A stretch of DNA of 64,000 nucleotides. Source: Erwinia piriflorinigrans CFBP 5888. Its GTDB lineage: Bacteria > Pseudomonadota > Gammaproteobacteria > Enterobacterales > Enterobacteriaceae. Numbering within the stretch: position 1 is the stretch's first letter; each line of letters begins with the position of its first letter. Of this stretch, positions 1-8,072 are shown piece by piece. The DNA lies in the NCBI RefSeq assembly GCF_001050515.1, contig NZ_CAHS01000022.1, positions 124,001 through 188,000 on the forward strand, read 5' to 3'. A model generated the notes under the pieces. It saw only the letters and a list, made by a program, of their open reading frames with translations. It was not told the origin of the DNA and did not search any database. The position numbers were made by a program, and so were the translations under genes.

Positions 1-329
1 AACACTTCATACACCGGCACAATGGCTTTTGACGCCATCATGGTTGCCGTGCCGACCTCATAGACCTGTAGGATCGCCGGGGCTTTTCCCGTGCGCACCG
101 CCGCAATTCCGGCGGCCAGGCTCTGTTCGTAATTGCCTTTATAGGTAGGAACGATGCGGTAATCAGGGTGCGTTTCATTGAAACGGGTCGCCAGCGAGTT
201 AACTTCTACCCCTAGCTCGCCTTCCATCGAATGCCAGAAAGGAATGTCGGTGGCGGCCAGCGCGCTGGTGCTGAAAGCCAGCCCAACTATCAGGCTAAGT
301 GCATTGTGACGGAATGATAAAGATGGCAT
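1..329 (-). CDS. ugpB: sn-glycerol-3-phosphate ABC transporter substrate-binding protein (5' part)
   Basis: Only the first 109 codons lie in the window; the gene runs off the left edge. The start is the ATG complementary to 327-329, preceded by AGGAAACC. Residues 1-25 form a Sec signal peptide ending in SALA-A. The mature part opens with [15 protein letters not shown] and continues to [13 protein letters not shown], the N-terminal lobe of UgpB-type solute-binding proteins. UgpB captures glycerol-3-phosphate and glycerophosphodiesters in the periplasm for UgpAEC. As in E. coli, it lies downstream of livF on the same strand, but here about 4 kb of accessory DNA separates the two. A Pho box lies 78 bp upstream of its start, fitting phosphate-starvation control. 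Confidence 0.93.
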   Translation of the reverse strand, partial: MPSLSFRHNALSLIVGLAFSTSALAATDIPFWHSMEGELGVEVNSLATRFNETHPDYRIVPTYKGNYEQSLAAGIAAVRTGKAPAILQVYEVGTATMMASKAIVPVYEV

Positions 330-406
330 GTCGGTTTCCTGTCCACGGTGTTATCAGGCGCGAAGACGCGCATTGCTGTAATTGGCAGGTAACATGACAT
401 GGGGAA

Positions 407-435
407 ATGACAGAAATATAACGCTTTTATGACCG
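407..435 (-). promoter_or_regulatory. Pho box upstream of ugpB
   Basis: Read on the minus strand, three heptamers CGGTCAT, GCGTTAT and CTGTCAT (complementary to 429-435, 418-424 and 407-413) repeat with exact 11-bp spacing. The gaps are A/T-rich, which is the architecture of tandem PhoB sites (consensus CTGTCAT). The first two units match the 18-bp consensus at about 14 positions by eye. Their position before ugpB agrees with known PhoB control of ugp in E. coli. Confidence 0.7.
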
Positions 436-609
436 CCGGGTGACGACCAACCCTGACCGAACTCACTATTTTCGCACGATTTTTAGCGCTTCGTGGAGCT
501 ACGACGCCTCTCTTTATACAGCCTGCCGCCCTATTGTTCCCTGCTAAAAGAGACGACAGGGCGGTAAGCGGATGTGCGCTGAAAACGCGATCCCTTGCCG
601 GATAAAAAA

Positions 610-912
610 TTATTTCAGCTGCTGGTTACGCATCATCGCTTCTCGCAAAATTGCGTTAAGCCTTGTCTGATAGCCTTTGCCAGGTTCTTTAAGCCATTCC
701 AAAACATCGGCATCAATTCTGACTGAAGCATGCTTCTTGACGGGACGATAAAACTGTCCACGCACAGCGTTCTGCCAGGATGAATCATCCAGCGTGCCGA
801 CATCGCTGTCATCAATCTGGCTGTCAGGCTGCTCAGACAGTGATTTCAGCTCGGCTTTTCGTTTCTCAGTAAGGGATGGAAGCTCGTTTCGTTTATATCT
901 CACTGTGCTCAT
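610..912 (-). CDS. brnA: BrnA-family antitoxin
   Basis: This 100-residue protein has the BrnA layout. It has a charged, flexible N-terminal half that would wrap the toxin, then from about residue 55 the DNA-binding segment YRPVKKHASVRIDADVLEWLK followed by GYQTRLNAILREAM, typical of the BrnA C-terminal ribbon-helix-helix-like domain. Its start overlaps the 3' end of brnT by 20 bp, the usual toxin-first order of brnTA operons. BrnA neutralises BrnT and, with it, represses the operon. The perfect palindrome at 1209-1236 is the likely operator. The pair sits in the accessory block between ugpB and livF, as a mobile stabilisation or defence module would. Confidence 0.9.
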   Translation of the reverse strand: MSTVRYKRNELPSLTEKRKAELKSLSEQPDSQIDDSDVGTLDDSSWQNAVRGQFYRPVKKHASVRIDADVLEWLKEPGKGYQTRLNAILREAMMRNQQLK

Positions 913-1186
913 AAGTTTTCCTCTCTTTCCGATCGGCTCTGCGAGCGCTGATTATGCGAATGATCTCGGTACCGTCTTCAAAGCGTATCGTATGGGCTAC
1001 AAGAACCACTAAGCATCCTCTTACAGCTCCGATGGTTTGCCAGCGGTACTCACCATTTTCAAAGCGGTCCTGCACTGAAAGGTGAAAAGGATCCTCAAAA
1101 ACCAGTGCAGCCTCTTCAAAGCGAATACCGTGCTTGCGTAAATTCGATTCAGCCTTGACTAAATCCCATTCAAAATCCATCTCCAT
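893..1186 (-). CDS. brnT: BrnT-family ribonuclease toxin
   Basis: This 97-residue protein contains the BrnT signatures FEWDLVKAESNLRKHGIRFEEA near the N-terminus and IISARRADRKERKTYE near the C-terminus, where the conserved Arg/Glu residues of the RelE-like fold lie. BrnT toxins are ribosome-independent RNases that halt translation. The start is either the ATG complementary to 1184-1186 or the in-frame ATG at 1178-1180. The family usually begins MDFEWD or MEFEWD, so the shorter form is possible. It is co-transcribed with brnA from a promoter inside the palindrome 23 bp upstream. No frameshift or missing key residue is visible, so the pair looks functional. Confidence 0.9.
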   Translation of the reverse strand: MEMDFEWDLVKAESNLRKHGIRFEEAALVFEDPFHLSVQDRFENGEYRWQTIGAVRGCLVVLVAHTIRFEDGTEIIRIISARRADRKERKTYEHSEI

Positions 1187-1208
1187 AGGCCTGCCGTGGC
1201 AATACTGT

Positions 1209-1253
1209 TTTGTATATACATAATAGTATATACAAATAACGGCATTTTACCAA
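1209..1253 (-). promoter_or_regulatory. brnTA promoter with palindromic operator
   Basis: Positions 1209-1236 form a perfect inverted repeat: arms TTTGTATATAC and GTATATACAAA, 11 bp each, with a 6-nt centre. On the minus strand a -35 box TTGGTA (complementary to 1248-1253) is followed after exactly 17 bp by a -10 box TATACT (complementary to 1225-1230), which lies inside the palindrome. A protein bound to the palindrome would cover the -10 box. This matches BrnA autorepression. Confidence 0.72.
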
Positions 1254-1268
1254 GGATACTATCGCGAG

Positions 1269-1499
1269 ATGTGCCATCATGCTCTGGGCTCAAAAAAGGG
1301 GCGAAAACAAGCTTTGTTCTATCAATTTGGTGGGGAAAGCAGCAAAGGCACAGTGACGCCTGGCTCCACATTCAACTGGCGCTGTATCCCTGTAGATGGC
1401 CTGACAGAGATCACTTTACAATCAGGCCAGTGGTATACAGCAGGAAATCACAGTCAAGCGCAGAGTTGTATTGATCAGATCGATATCGAGGTTCGATAA
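1269..1499 (+). CDS. Unrecognised ORF, possible 3' remnant of a lost gene
   Basis: This 76-codon frame ends in a compact stretch (FNWRCIPVDGLTEITLQSG ... CIDQIDIEVR) that reads like the C-terminal end of a real beta-rich domain with two cysteines. The first 25 codons look non-coding. No ribosome-binding site is visible before the ATG, and no family was recognised. It lies between the divergent brnTA promoter and the duplicated livF fragment. It could be the tail of a gene truncated when the block was assembled, or chance. Low confidence that it is expressed. Confidence 0.25.
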   Translation: MCHHALGSKKGRKQALFYQFGGESSKGTVTPGSTFNWRCIPVDGLTEITLQSGQWYTAGNHSQAQSCIDQIDIEVR

Positions 1500-1579
1500 C
1501 AACCGTATTGTTAAATCCATACAGATTTCAGTCATAGCCGGGTTCACCCTTTGCACCGCATAACGGGCTCAGGCCAACC

Positions 1580-1803
1580 CGCCCAATCATCCCCCCAATG
1601 AAGCGCTTCTCACCGCTTCATTGGCTAACAGCGCCGCGCCGCTGTCTTCCAGCACCACATGTCCGTTTTCCAGCACATAGCCCCGGTCGGCCAGCTTCAG
1701 TGCCTGGTTAGCATTCTGCTCCACCAGGAAAATGGTCATACCCTCCTGGCGCAGCTGTTCGATGGTGTCGAAAATCTGCTGAATGATAATCGGTGCCAGC
1801 CCG
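1580..1803 (-). pseudogene. livF': Second copy of the livF 3' end (72 codons)
   Basis: This segment aligns without gaps to 4303-4526, the 3' end of intact livF, with about 12 mismatches in 224 bp (roughly 5% divergence). Most differences are silent, and the in-frame stop TGA is kept (1587-1589). It encodes the last 72 residues of LivF, from GLAPIIIQQIF to the C-terminus, with Ser replacing Tyr near the end. Similarity stops abruptly at 1803, inside the coding sequence. It has no start and is not a functional gene. Together with livF it forms a direct repeat bracketing 1804-4302, the mark of a segment that entered by recombination in livF. Confidence 0.9.
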
Positions 1804-2008
1804 TGACATCACAAAAACAATCACCACTGACGGGATCGGCCAGTGCTGCGAATGTTTGCAGAAGCTGATCATGATGGCCGCATGGGCTTAATAAAATATA
1901 TTTTTTCTCTTGACGTTTTACCAATGCAGATTTGATTTTCTGACCTCATAAGCATTTCCATTTGCATGTGTTAGAATAATAAGATGTAAAAACAGGAATC
2001 CGGTTATT

Positions 2009-2953
2009 ATGAAATTATACAAATACATGAGTATGAGTACTTTTAATTCTTTCGCAAAATCCCACTCACTCAGGCTTACTAAATCATACTCACAGAATGA
2101 CCCTTTCGAGTTCAAATTAAGCCAAAACGACCTAGAAAAATTTTTACTTTCGCCTGAGAAACAACATGAGTTTGAAGAGTTCGTAAATATGTCTGGTTGT
2201 ATTTCCATGAGTGGTGATAAAAGTAACATATACATGTGGTCACATTATTCTGATAATCACAGGGGTGTAATGGCAGAATTCACATTCGATGAAAACGATC
2301 CAAAATCATTATTTTTCGGAAATGCCAATGTCTGGCAGGGTAGTCATATCGAGAATCCAACGGGTTTTTACTATGGTCATATAAACTACAAAAAAACAAG
2401 ACCTTTCCATAATTTTAACGGCGATTTAAATAGAGTTATTGAAACGCTTTATTTTTGCAAATCGGAAGATTGGGATAAGGAATTTGAATATAGGTTTATT
2501 ATTCCTTTCACAGAGGTGACAGAAATTTTACTAACCAGAAAGGGGATGAATGAAATATCTGAAATCCCGGTAGCTGGTAGATTAATTGAAGAAATTCCTG
2601 GTAAAGATGACAATGAGATATATAGGTTTAAAGTAACTGGCCTTAGCATAAGCTACCTACTTGGAACCGGTCAGTGTGATGTCTTGCATAAAATATGGCG
2701 ACATGAGGGGCCTGATTGCCTGTTTCTTTTAAAAATGGATATTGGAAAATTAAGTGGACTGTACTTTGGTTGCAAAAGCAGCACCGATGATTATTTTCGT
2801 GAGAACGATGTAAGCGATTCGGATTATTTTAATGGCAAGTTTTATTCTTTTTTTAATGAAAAAATAAATGGATTTTATCAGGCTTATCCGGATGAAAATG
2901 AATTCAGAATTAACTTCAAACCAGCAGAAATCATTGAGAATACTAAATCATAG
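2009..2953 (+). CDS. DUF2971 domain protein
   Basis: The 314-residue product has DUF2971 hallmarks: LYKYM at residues 3-7, NDPFEF at about 30-35, CISMSGDKSNIYMWSHY followed by DNHRGVMAEF at about 64-91, and the WDKEFEYRFI motif at about 155-165. The molecular function of this family is not established; members are common in genomic islands. No signal peptide or membrane segment is seen, so it is probably cytosolic. The start ATG follows AGGA at a 10-nt distance. The gene is clearly richer in A+T than the flanking liv genes, suggesting horizontal origin. It stands alone on its strand inside the livF repeats, with no recognisable partner downstream on the same strand. Confidence 0.75.
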   Translation: MKLYKYMSMSTFNSFAKSHSLRLTKSYSQNDPFEFKLSQNDLEKFLLSPEKQHEFEEFVNMSGCISMSGDKSNIYMWSHYSDNHRGVMAEFTFDENDPKSLFFGNANVWQGSHIENPTGFYYGHINYKKTRPFHNFNGDLNRVIETLYFCKSEDWDKEFEYRFIIPFTEVTEILLTRKGMNEISEIPVAGRLIEEIPGKDDNEIYRFKVTGLSISYLLGTGQCDVLHKIWRHEGPDCLFLLKMDIGKLSGLYFGCKSSTDDYFRENDVSDSDYFNGKFYSFFNEKINGFYQAYPDENEFRINFKPAEIIENTKS

Positions 2954-3154
2954 GTAGTATTTTAGCGTTGTACTGATATTTTTATTAAGACCTTCAGGAA
3001 GAGTGACAAGCTCCCCAATCCTAATCTAATGCATGTGCAATAGCCAAAATGCTTCCAAGTTAGCCAGACGTCAGCTGATACTGTGGCGATATTCATACTC
3101 ACGTAGAAAATTTGCCAGACACCTTGGTAATGCGGCGTTTTTCCAGTAAACAGG

Positions 3155-3335
3155 CTATTTCCAGCGGGAAAATAGCCATATTATTACCACCGTAAAGAGT
3201 GCTGTCGCGCCCCATGCATAGTCGGGCCAGAACATGCCGCCTGACGCAGCGAACCCAATAATGAGCACGGCACAAATGATAATGCTGGCGAGGTATCGTA
3301 GCTGCCAGGTCAACCATCTTTTAAAAAAAATTCAT
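3155..3335 (-). pseudogene. Small membrane protein frame broken at a T8 tract
   Basis: On the minus strand a frame ending at the TAG complementary to 3155-3157 encodes a convincing small membrane protein: WLTWQLRYLASIIICAVLI, then GFAASGGMFWPDYAWG, then ALFTVVIIWLFSRWK, i.e. two transmembrane helices. The natural start ATG (complementary to 3333-3335) is separated from it by a run of eight T, which closes the frame after four codons; seven T would give an intact 59-residue protein. Either the gene is inactivated, or it is expressed by slippage on the T tract or from the in-frame TTG at 3313. It follows the 189-residue gene on the same strand by about 90 bp. Confidence 0.4.
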
Positions 3336-3423
3336 CGAATCATCCGCATAATGGTGCTTGTTATCTCTTCATCTGATGAGCGAATACGTATCAGGGGAGG
3401 ATTTCTGCTAATGATGGGATCTA

Positions 3424-3993
3424 TCAAAAAATACAGCATTTCCAGTTTTTCTGCGTAGAGTATGCTGTAGTAGTACCGTTTTGTTGTTTAAGTCTGTTGG
3501 CCGCATCTGCTGCTTTTTGTACGTAAGCGTATAAGCCGGTCAAAGATATTGCTAATGTACTGTATCTTAACAGGACACTGTCTATCGCTGTTTTCATGCT
3601 AAATGAGTAACAGGCTGCGGCAATAATAGCAGCACCGATAGTTTGATTCGTCAATGAACCTGACACAAAGGATGCCCCCTTATGCGATAAGGATTTTTTG
3701 ATGTTCCGGAGGCGTTCTGGTGTCATGTTCTGTAGCAGAAGGTCAACGTAAATCCTGATCATCCGTTCAATGACGTTTCGTTTGCTGAGCAGACCTACAA
3801 TATTTAGAGAAAAGCGTATATCTTCAGCTTTCTGATTTGCGCAGACGTCTTGATAGTTGCTGGTAAAACAGCTGGCGTAAAAACTTAGTCTGGTCGCGCC
3901 AGTCTGAATATTTTTAGCCTGTTCCAGCATTGCATCCCTAACGCCGGCCAACGCTTGTTCCAGTGAAATGCCGATAAAGTTGTCAGCTCGCAT
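3424..3993 (-). CDS. Hypothetical 189-residue protein, hydrophobic centre, CCIF C-terminus
   Basis: No family was recognised. Residues 1-105 are soluble and mostly helical, with a cluster of conserved-looking charged positions. Residues about 110-135 (small-residue-rich, GAAIIAAACYSF) and about 140-162 (LLRYSTLAISLTGLYAYV) could be two membrane helices. The last eight residues are KNWKCCIF, with a pair of cysteines four and three residues from the end, formally resembling a eukaryotic CaaX box. There is no signal peptide. The gene lies inside the livF repeats, converging with the DUF2971 gene, and is followed on the same strand by a small membrane ORF. It may be an island-encoded toxin, immunity or effector-like protein; this is inference only. 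Confidence 0.5.
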   Translation of the reverse strand: MRADNFIGISLEQALAGVRDAMLEQAKNIQTGATRLSFYASCFTSNYQDVCANQKAEDIRFSLNIVGLLSKRNVIERMIRIYVDLLLQNMTPERLRNIKKSLSHKGASFVSGSLTNQTIGAAIIAAACYSFSMKTAIDSVLLRYSTLAISLTGLYAYVQKAADAANRLKQQNGTTTAYSTQKNWKCCIF

Positions 3994-4302
3994 TTTGCTA
4001 CAATTGCTGTGTTTGAGTACATTCCCTGTCCTCTACCTAATGCATTAGCGAATTTTGAGATTCGCGTAGGGGGTTATCTCAGCCTCTATTTTATCAGATC
4101 CCTGATATGAGTGCGGGTAAAACATCATAAAGATGATATCTGAAATCGAGAATGTAGCCACCGCTCCCAGCAGGCAATGCATTGCCGTCAGCTGGCTGCG
4201 CTTTAGCGAACGAAAGCGCCAGCAACACTTGCATGTGACTCTTCAGGTCAGGGGGCCAGATTACCCTCCCCCTCCCCTTACAGAGATAACGAGCACAAAC
4301 CC
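3994..4302. other. Non-coding stretch between island cargo and livF
   Basis: About 300 bp hold no convincing gene, promoter or RNA structure. The only frame of note on the minus strand (around 4094-4309) has low-complexity, shadow-like composition. The right-hand livF repeat starts at 4303. Confidence 0.5.
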
Positions 4303-4309
4303 CGCCCAA

Positions 4310-5023
4310 TCATCCCCCCAGATAAGCGCTTCTTACCGCTTCATTGGCTAATAGCGCCGCGCCGCTGTCTTCCAGCACCACATGACCGTTTTCCAGCACA
4401 TAACCCCGGTCGGCCAGCTTCAGCGCCTGGTTAGCATTCTGCTCCACCAGGAAAATCGTCATGCCTTCCTGGCGCAGCTGTTCGATGGTGTCGAAAATCT
4501 GCTGGATGATAATCGGTGCCAGCCCGAGCGAGGGTTCATCCAGCAGCAGCAGGCGCGGCTGGCTCATCAGCGCCCGGCCAATCGCCAACATCTGCTGCTC
4601 GCCGCCGGACATGGTTCCGGCACGCTGGACACGGCGCTCATACAGCCGGGGAAACAGCTCATAGACGCGCCGGATACGCTGCTGATACTGCTGGCGTTCG
4701 GCAAAGAAACCGCCCATCGCCAGGTTCTCTTCCACCGTCATGCGGGCAAAGACGCGGCGGCCCTCCGGGACAATAGCAATCGCCTCGCGCATAATGCGTG
4801 CCGTCTGCCAGTCGGTGATATCCTTACCATCAAAGGTAATCGACCCCTGCGAGGCACGCGGTTCACCGCACAGGGTGCCGAGGATGGTGGTTTTACCCGC
4901 CCCGTTAGCGCCTATCAGCGTGACAATTTCGCCCTGACGGATATGCAGGTTGACGTTATGCAGTGCCTGGATTTTGCCGTAGTGGGCGCTGACATTATTC
5001 AGCGATAACATTGCATCACTCAT
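4310..5023 (-). CDS. livF: Branched-chain amino acid ABC transporter ATPase LivF
   Basis: The product is 237 residues, the normal LivF length. It carries Walker A GANGAGKTT at about 38-46, the signature MSGGEQQMLAIGRAL, and Walker B LLLLDEPSLGLAP. With LivG it powers import of leucine, isoleucine and valine through LivHM. It is the last gene of livKHMGF; only 1 bp separates it from livG, implying translational coupling. Its final 72 codons are present a second time at 1580-1803. The intact copy's 3' end may therefore have come with the accessory segment while the original end was displaced, or the reverse. Confidence 0.97.
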   Translation of the reverse strand: MSDAMLSLNNVSAHYGKIQALHNVNLHIRQGEIVTLIGANGAGKTTILGTLCGEPRASQGSITFDGKDITDWQTARIMREAIAIVPEGRRVFARMTVEENLAMGGFFAERQQYQQRIRRVYELFPRLYERRVQRAGTMSGGEQQMLAIGRALMSQPRLLLLDEPSLGLAPIIIQQIFDTIEQLRQEGMTIFLVEQNANQALKLADRGYVLENGHVVLEDSGAALLANEAVRSAYLGG

Positions 5024-5024
5024 G

Positions 5025-5792
5025 TTATGCCTCCCCCAGATAAGCGCGGATCACATCCGGGTTTTCGCGGATCTCCTCCGGCGTACCGTGGGCCAGCGGC
5101 GTGCCCTGATTTACCACGTAGATACGGTCTGAAATACCCATTACCAGTTTCATATCGTGTTCAATTAACAGTATCGAGACCTTGTGTTGCTGGCGCAGCT
5201 CGGCGATCAGCTCGTCCAGCTCGTGGGTCTCTTTCGGGTTAAGCCCTGCCGCAGGTTCATCCAGCATCAGGATCTGTGGGCGGGTCACCATGCAGCGGGC
5301 AATCTCCAGACGGCGCTGCTGCCCGTAGGCAAGGTTCCCGGCCTGACGGTTGGCCAGCGCCAGCAGCCCGACGCGGTCCAGCCAACTGGCCGCGCGCTCC
5401 AGCGCATCGTTTTCCGCCTGGCGGAAGCCGGGCGTTTTCAGCAGGCCGGAGAACACACCGCTTTTCAGGTGCTGATGCTGGGCCACAAGCAGGTTTTCAA
5501 TCACCGTCATTTCACGAAACAGGCGCACATGCTGAAAGGTACGCACAATGCCCATACGCGCAATCTTCTGCCCCGGTAATCCCGCCAGCTGCTGGTCACC
5601 CAGCCGGATGGAGCCGCCCGTCGGGCGATAGAACCCGGTAAGGCAGTTAAACACCGTGGTTTTTCCGGCACCGTTAGGGCCAATCAGCGAGACGATTTCC
5701 TGCGGGTGCAGCGCCAGTTCGACGTTATTCACCGCCAGCAGACCGCCAAAGCGCATCTTCAGGCCCTCAACGGCTAACAAAGACTGGCTCAT
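5025..5792 (-). CDS. livG: Branched-chain amino acid ABC transporter ATPase LivG
   Basis: The 255-residue product carries Walker [10 protein letters not shown] at about 38-46, the ABC signature [14 protein letters not shown] at about 155-168 and Walker [13 protein letters not shown]. The C-terminus has the branched-chain transporter ATPase extension (the region around [16 protein letters not shown]). It pairs with LivF on the cytoplasmic face of the LivHM channel. The start overlaps the livM stop by 4 bp (ATGA), typical of translational coupling within this operon. Confidence 0.97.
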   Translation of the reverse strand: MSQSLLAVEGLKMRFGGLLAVNNVELALHPQEIVSLIGPNGAGKTTVFNCLTGFYRPTGGSIRLGDQQLAGLPGQKIARMGIVRTFQHVRLFREMTVIENLLVAQHQHLKSGVFSGLLKTPGFRQAENDALERAASWLDRVGLLALANRQAGNLAYGQQRRLEIARCMVTRPQILMLDEPAAGLNPKETHELDELIAELRQQHKVSILLIEHDMKLVMGISDRIYVVNQGTPLAHGTPEEIRENPDVIRAYLGEA

Positions 5793-7063
5793 GGCTGTTC
5801 TCCCTGCTGCGCCTGTTTCAACTTCAGGTGTGGACGTTTCATCGGCAGCAGCCCCTGCGGACGCCAGATCATCATCAATACCATCAGGCCACCGAGTACC
5901 AGCATGCTGTATTCATTAAGATCACGCATCAGCTCACGCGATACCACCAGCAGCACGGCGGCGAGGATCACCGCAAACTGCGAGCCCATTCCGCCCAGTA
6001 CCACAATCGCCAGCACAAAAGCGGACTCGGCAAAGGTGAAGGACTCCGGGCTGACAAAGCCCTGGCGCGCGGCAAACAGGCTACCGGCGAAACCCGCAAA
6101 GGCGGCGCTGATGGTAAAGGCGGTCAGTTTAATCCGCGTCGGGCTAAGGCCCAGCGAGCGACAGGCGATCTCATCCTCGCGCAGCGCTTCCCAGGCGCGG
6201 CCCAGCGGCATACGCAGCAGGCGGTTGATCACAAACAGGGTGATGACCACCAGCAGCAGCGCCACCAGATACAGGAAGATGATTCTGTCGCCCGGATCGT
6301 ACTCCAGACCAAAGAAGTGGTGGAAGGTGTCCCAGCCGCCGTCGCGCACACTGCGGTTGAATTCCAGCCCAAAGAAGGTCGGTTTAGGGATCTGGCTGAT
6401 GCCGTTTGGCCCACCGGTTATTTCGGTATTGTTGAGCAGCAAAATGCGCACGATTTCACCGAATCCAAGCGTCACAATCGCCAGGTAGTCACCGCGCAGA
6501 CGCAATACCGGGAAACCGAGCAGCAGGCCAAAGGCCGCCGCGACCAGCCCCGCCAGCGGCAGAGACTGCCAGAACCCCAGGCCGTAGTAGTGATTTAACA
6601 GCGCGAAAGTGTAAGCGCCGATGGCATAGAAGCCGCCGTAGCCGAGCACCAGCAGCCCGGAGAGGCCGACCACCACATTCAGTCCCAGCCCCAGCATGAC
6701 GTAAATCAGCGTCAGGGTGGCAATATCCACCGTGCCGCGTGAGACCAGAAACGGCCACAGCGCTGCGGCAACGATCAGCGCCAGCAGCAGCAGTTTCTGC
6801 TTCACCGTTGAACCATCAATCCCCGGCAGCACCAGTGCCGGGCCGGACACTTTTTTCAGACCGCTGTGCAATAATGGGCGCAGCAGCTGGAACAGAAACA
6901 CCACGCCGCAGCCGAGGGCGATCCAGTTCCAGCGCACCTCTCCGGCGTTATTCACCACCAGACGCGTACCGTCAAGATTGAGGCGCAGCCCCATAAAGAA
7001 CGCCGCCAGTACCAGCAGCATCAGCGCGGATGCCACGGCGTTAAGCAGATTGAGCTTCTTCAT
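5789..7063 (-). CDS. livM: Branched-chain amino acid ABC transporter permease LivM
   Basis: The 424-residue membrane permease is nearly the same length as its E. coli counterpart. An N-terminal extension with extra membrane segments (about residues 1-110) precedes the BPD_transp_2-type core, which contains [18 protein letters not shown] and the coupling-helix region [18 protein letters not shown]. It forms the translocation path with LivH. It overlaps both livH (4 bp) and livG (4 bp). Confidence 0.97.
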   Translation of the reverse strand: MKKLNLLNAVASALMLLVLAAFFMGLRLNLDGTRLVVNNAGEVRWNWIALGCGVVFLFQLLRPLLHSGLKKVSGPALVLPGIDGSTVKQKLLLLALIVAAALWPFLVSRGTVDIATLTLIYVMLGLGLNVVVGLSGLLVLGYGGFYAIGAYTFALLNHYYGLGFWQSLPLAGLVAAAFGLLLGFPVLRLRGDYLAIVTLGFGEIVRILLLNNTEITGGPNGISQIPKPTFFGLEFNRSVRDGGWDTFHHFFGLEYDPGDRIIFLYLVALLLVVITLFVINRLLRMPLGRAWEALREDEIACRSLGLSPTRIKLTAFTISAAFAGFAGSLFAARQGFVSPESFTFAESAFVLAIVVLGGMGSQFAVILAAVLLVVSRELMRDLNEYSMLVLGGLMVLMMIWRPQGLLPMKRPHLKLKQAQQGEQP

Positions 7064-7986
7064 ACTTTCTCAACCTCCGGACGCCCAAGTATACCGGTTG
7101 GCATCACCAGCAGCACCACAATCAGCAGCGCGAACGACACCACGTCTTTATATTCGGTGCTGAGATAGGCTGAGGTGAGCGCTTCGGCAATGCCGAGGAT
7201 CAGACCACCCAGCATAGCGCCAGGAATACTGCCGATGCCGCCAAGTACCGCTGCGGTAAAGGCTTTCATCCCGGCCAAAAAGCCGATATAGGGGTTGATC
7301 ACCCCGTAGAACTGGCCCAGCAGCACCCCGGCCACCGCCGCCATTGCCGCGCCGATAACAAAGGTGAGTGAGATCACGCGGTCGGTGTTGATCCCCAGCA
7401 GGCTGGCCATTTTCAGATCTTCGGCGCAGGCACGGCAGGCGCGACCCATACGCGAGTAACGGATAAACAGCGTCAAAGCCAGCATGGCAAGGAAAGTCAC
7501 CCCCCAAATCACCAGCTGCATGGTGGAGATAGTGGCGGCGAAGCCGTTACTGACGCCCAGCGTCCACTGTCCGGTCACCAGGCTCGGCAGCGCCAAATCA
7601 CGCGAACCCTGCGTCAGGCTGACGTAGTTTTGTAGGAATATCGACATGCCGATCGCCGAGATCAGGGCGATCAGGCGCTTAGAGGATCGTACCGGCTTAT
7701 ACGCCACGCGCTCAATGCTCCAGCCGTAACAGGAGGCAATCACCACCGCGACCACGAAGCCGCAGCCAATCAGCAGCCAGCTGGTATCAATGCCCATCAT
7801 CATCAACGCGGCGATGACGATAAACGAGACATAACTGCCGATCATATACACTTCGCCGTGGGCGAAATTGATCATGCCGATGATGCCGTACACCATCGTG
7901 TATCCAATGGCGATCAGCGCATAGGTGCTGCCCAACGTGACGCCGTTGAACATTTGTTGCAGGAAGTAGAGAAACTGCTCGGACAT
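7060..7986 (-). CDS. livH: Branched-chain amino acid ABC transporter permease LivH
   Basis: From the ATG complementary to 7984-7986 ([15 protein letters not shown]) the product is 308 residues, exactly the usual LivH length; an upstream in-frame extension is unlikely. It is highly hydrophobic, with the conserved [14 protein letters not shown] segment near residue 40 and the coupling region [16 protein letters not shown] at about 190-205. It forms the inner-membrane channel with LivM. It is separated from livK by a hairpin-containing spacer and overlaps livM by 4 bp. Confidence 0.97.
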   Translation of the reverse strand: MSEQFLYFLQQMFNGVTLGSTYALIAIGYTMVYGIIGMINFAHGEVYMIGSYVSFIVIAALMMMGIDTSWLLIGCGFVVAVVIASCYGWSIERVAYKPVRSSKRLIALISAIGMSIFLQNYVSLTQGSRDLALPSLVTGQWTLGVSNGFAATISTMQLVIWGVTFLAMLALTLFIRYSRMGRACRACAEDLKMASLLGINTDRVISLTFVIGAAMAAVAGVLLGQFYGVINPYIGFLAGMKAFTAAVLGGIGSIPGAMLGGLILGIAEALTSAYLSTEYKDVVSFALLIVVLLVMPTGILGRPEVEKV

Positions 7987-8025
7987 ACTATCAACCCTTA
8001 CCTGTCCCCGCTCGGGGGTAACAAA

Positions 8026-8052
8026 AACGCCCGGCACAGTTCACCGGGCGTT
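8026..8052 (-). terminator. Hairpin with T-tract between livK and livH
   Basis: On the minus strand AACGCCCGG and CCGGGCGTT form a perfect 9-bp stem with a 9-nt loop, followed by TTTTTG. It lies between livK and the membrane and ATPase genes. It probably acts as a partial terminator or mRNA stabiliser that yields more binding protein than transporter, a common arrangement in such operons. Confidence 0.7.
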
Positions 8053-8072
8053 ATTGCCAGAAATAACCCGGC

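Noticed and set aside
1580-4302. Integrative element with att sites
   Set aside because: The direct repeat is a 224-bp gene fragment with 5% divergence rather than a short identical att core, and no integrase is present.
4094-4309. 71-codon minus-strand frame downstream of livF
   Set aside because: Composition unlike a protein and no ribosome site.
5828-6598. 256-codon frame antisense to livM
   Set aside because: Gln/His-rich shadow of a membrane-protein gene; no family resemblance or start signals.
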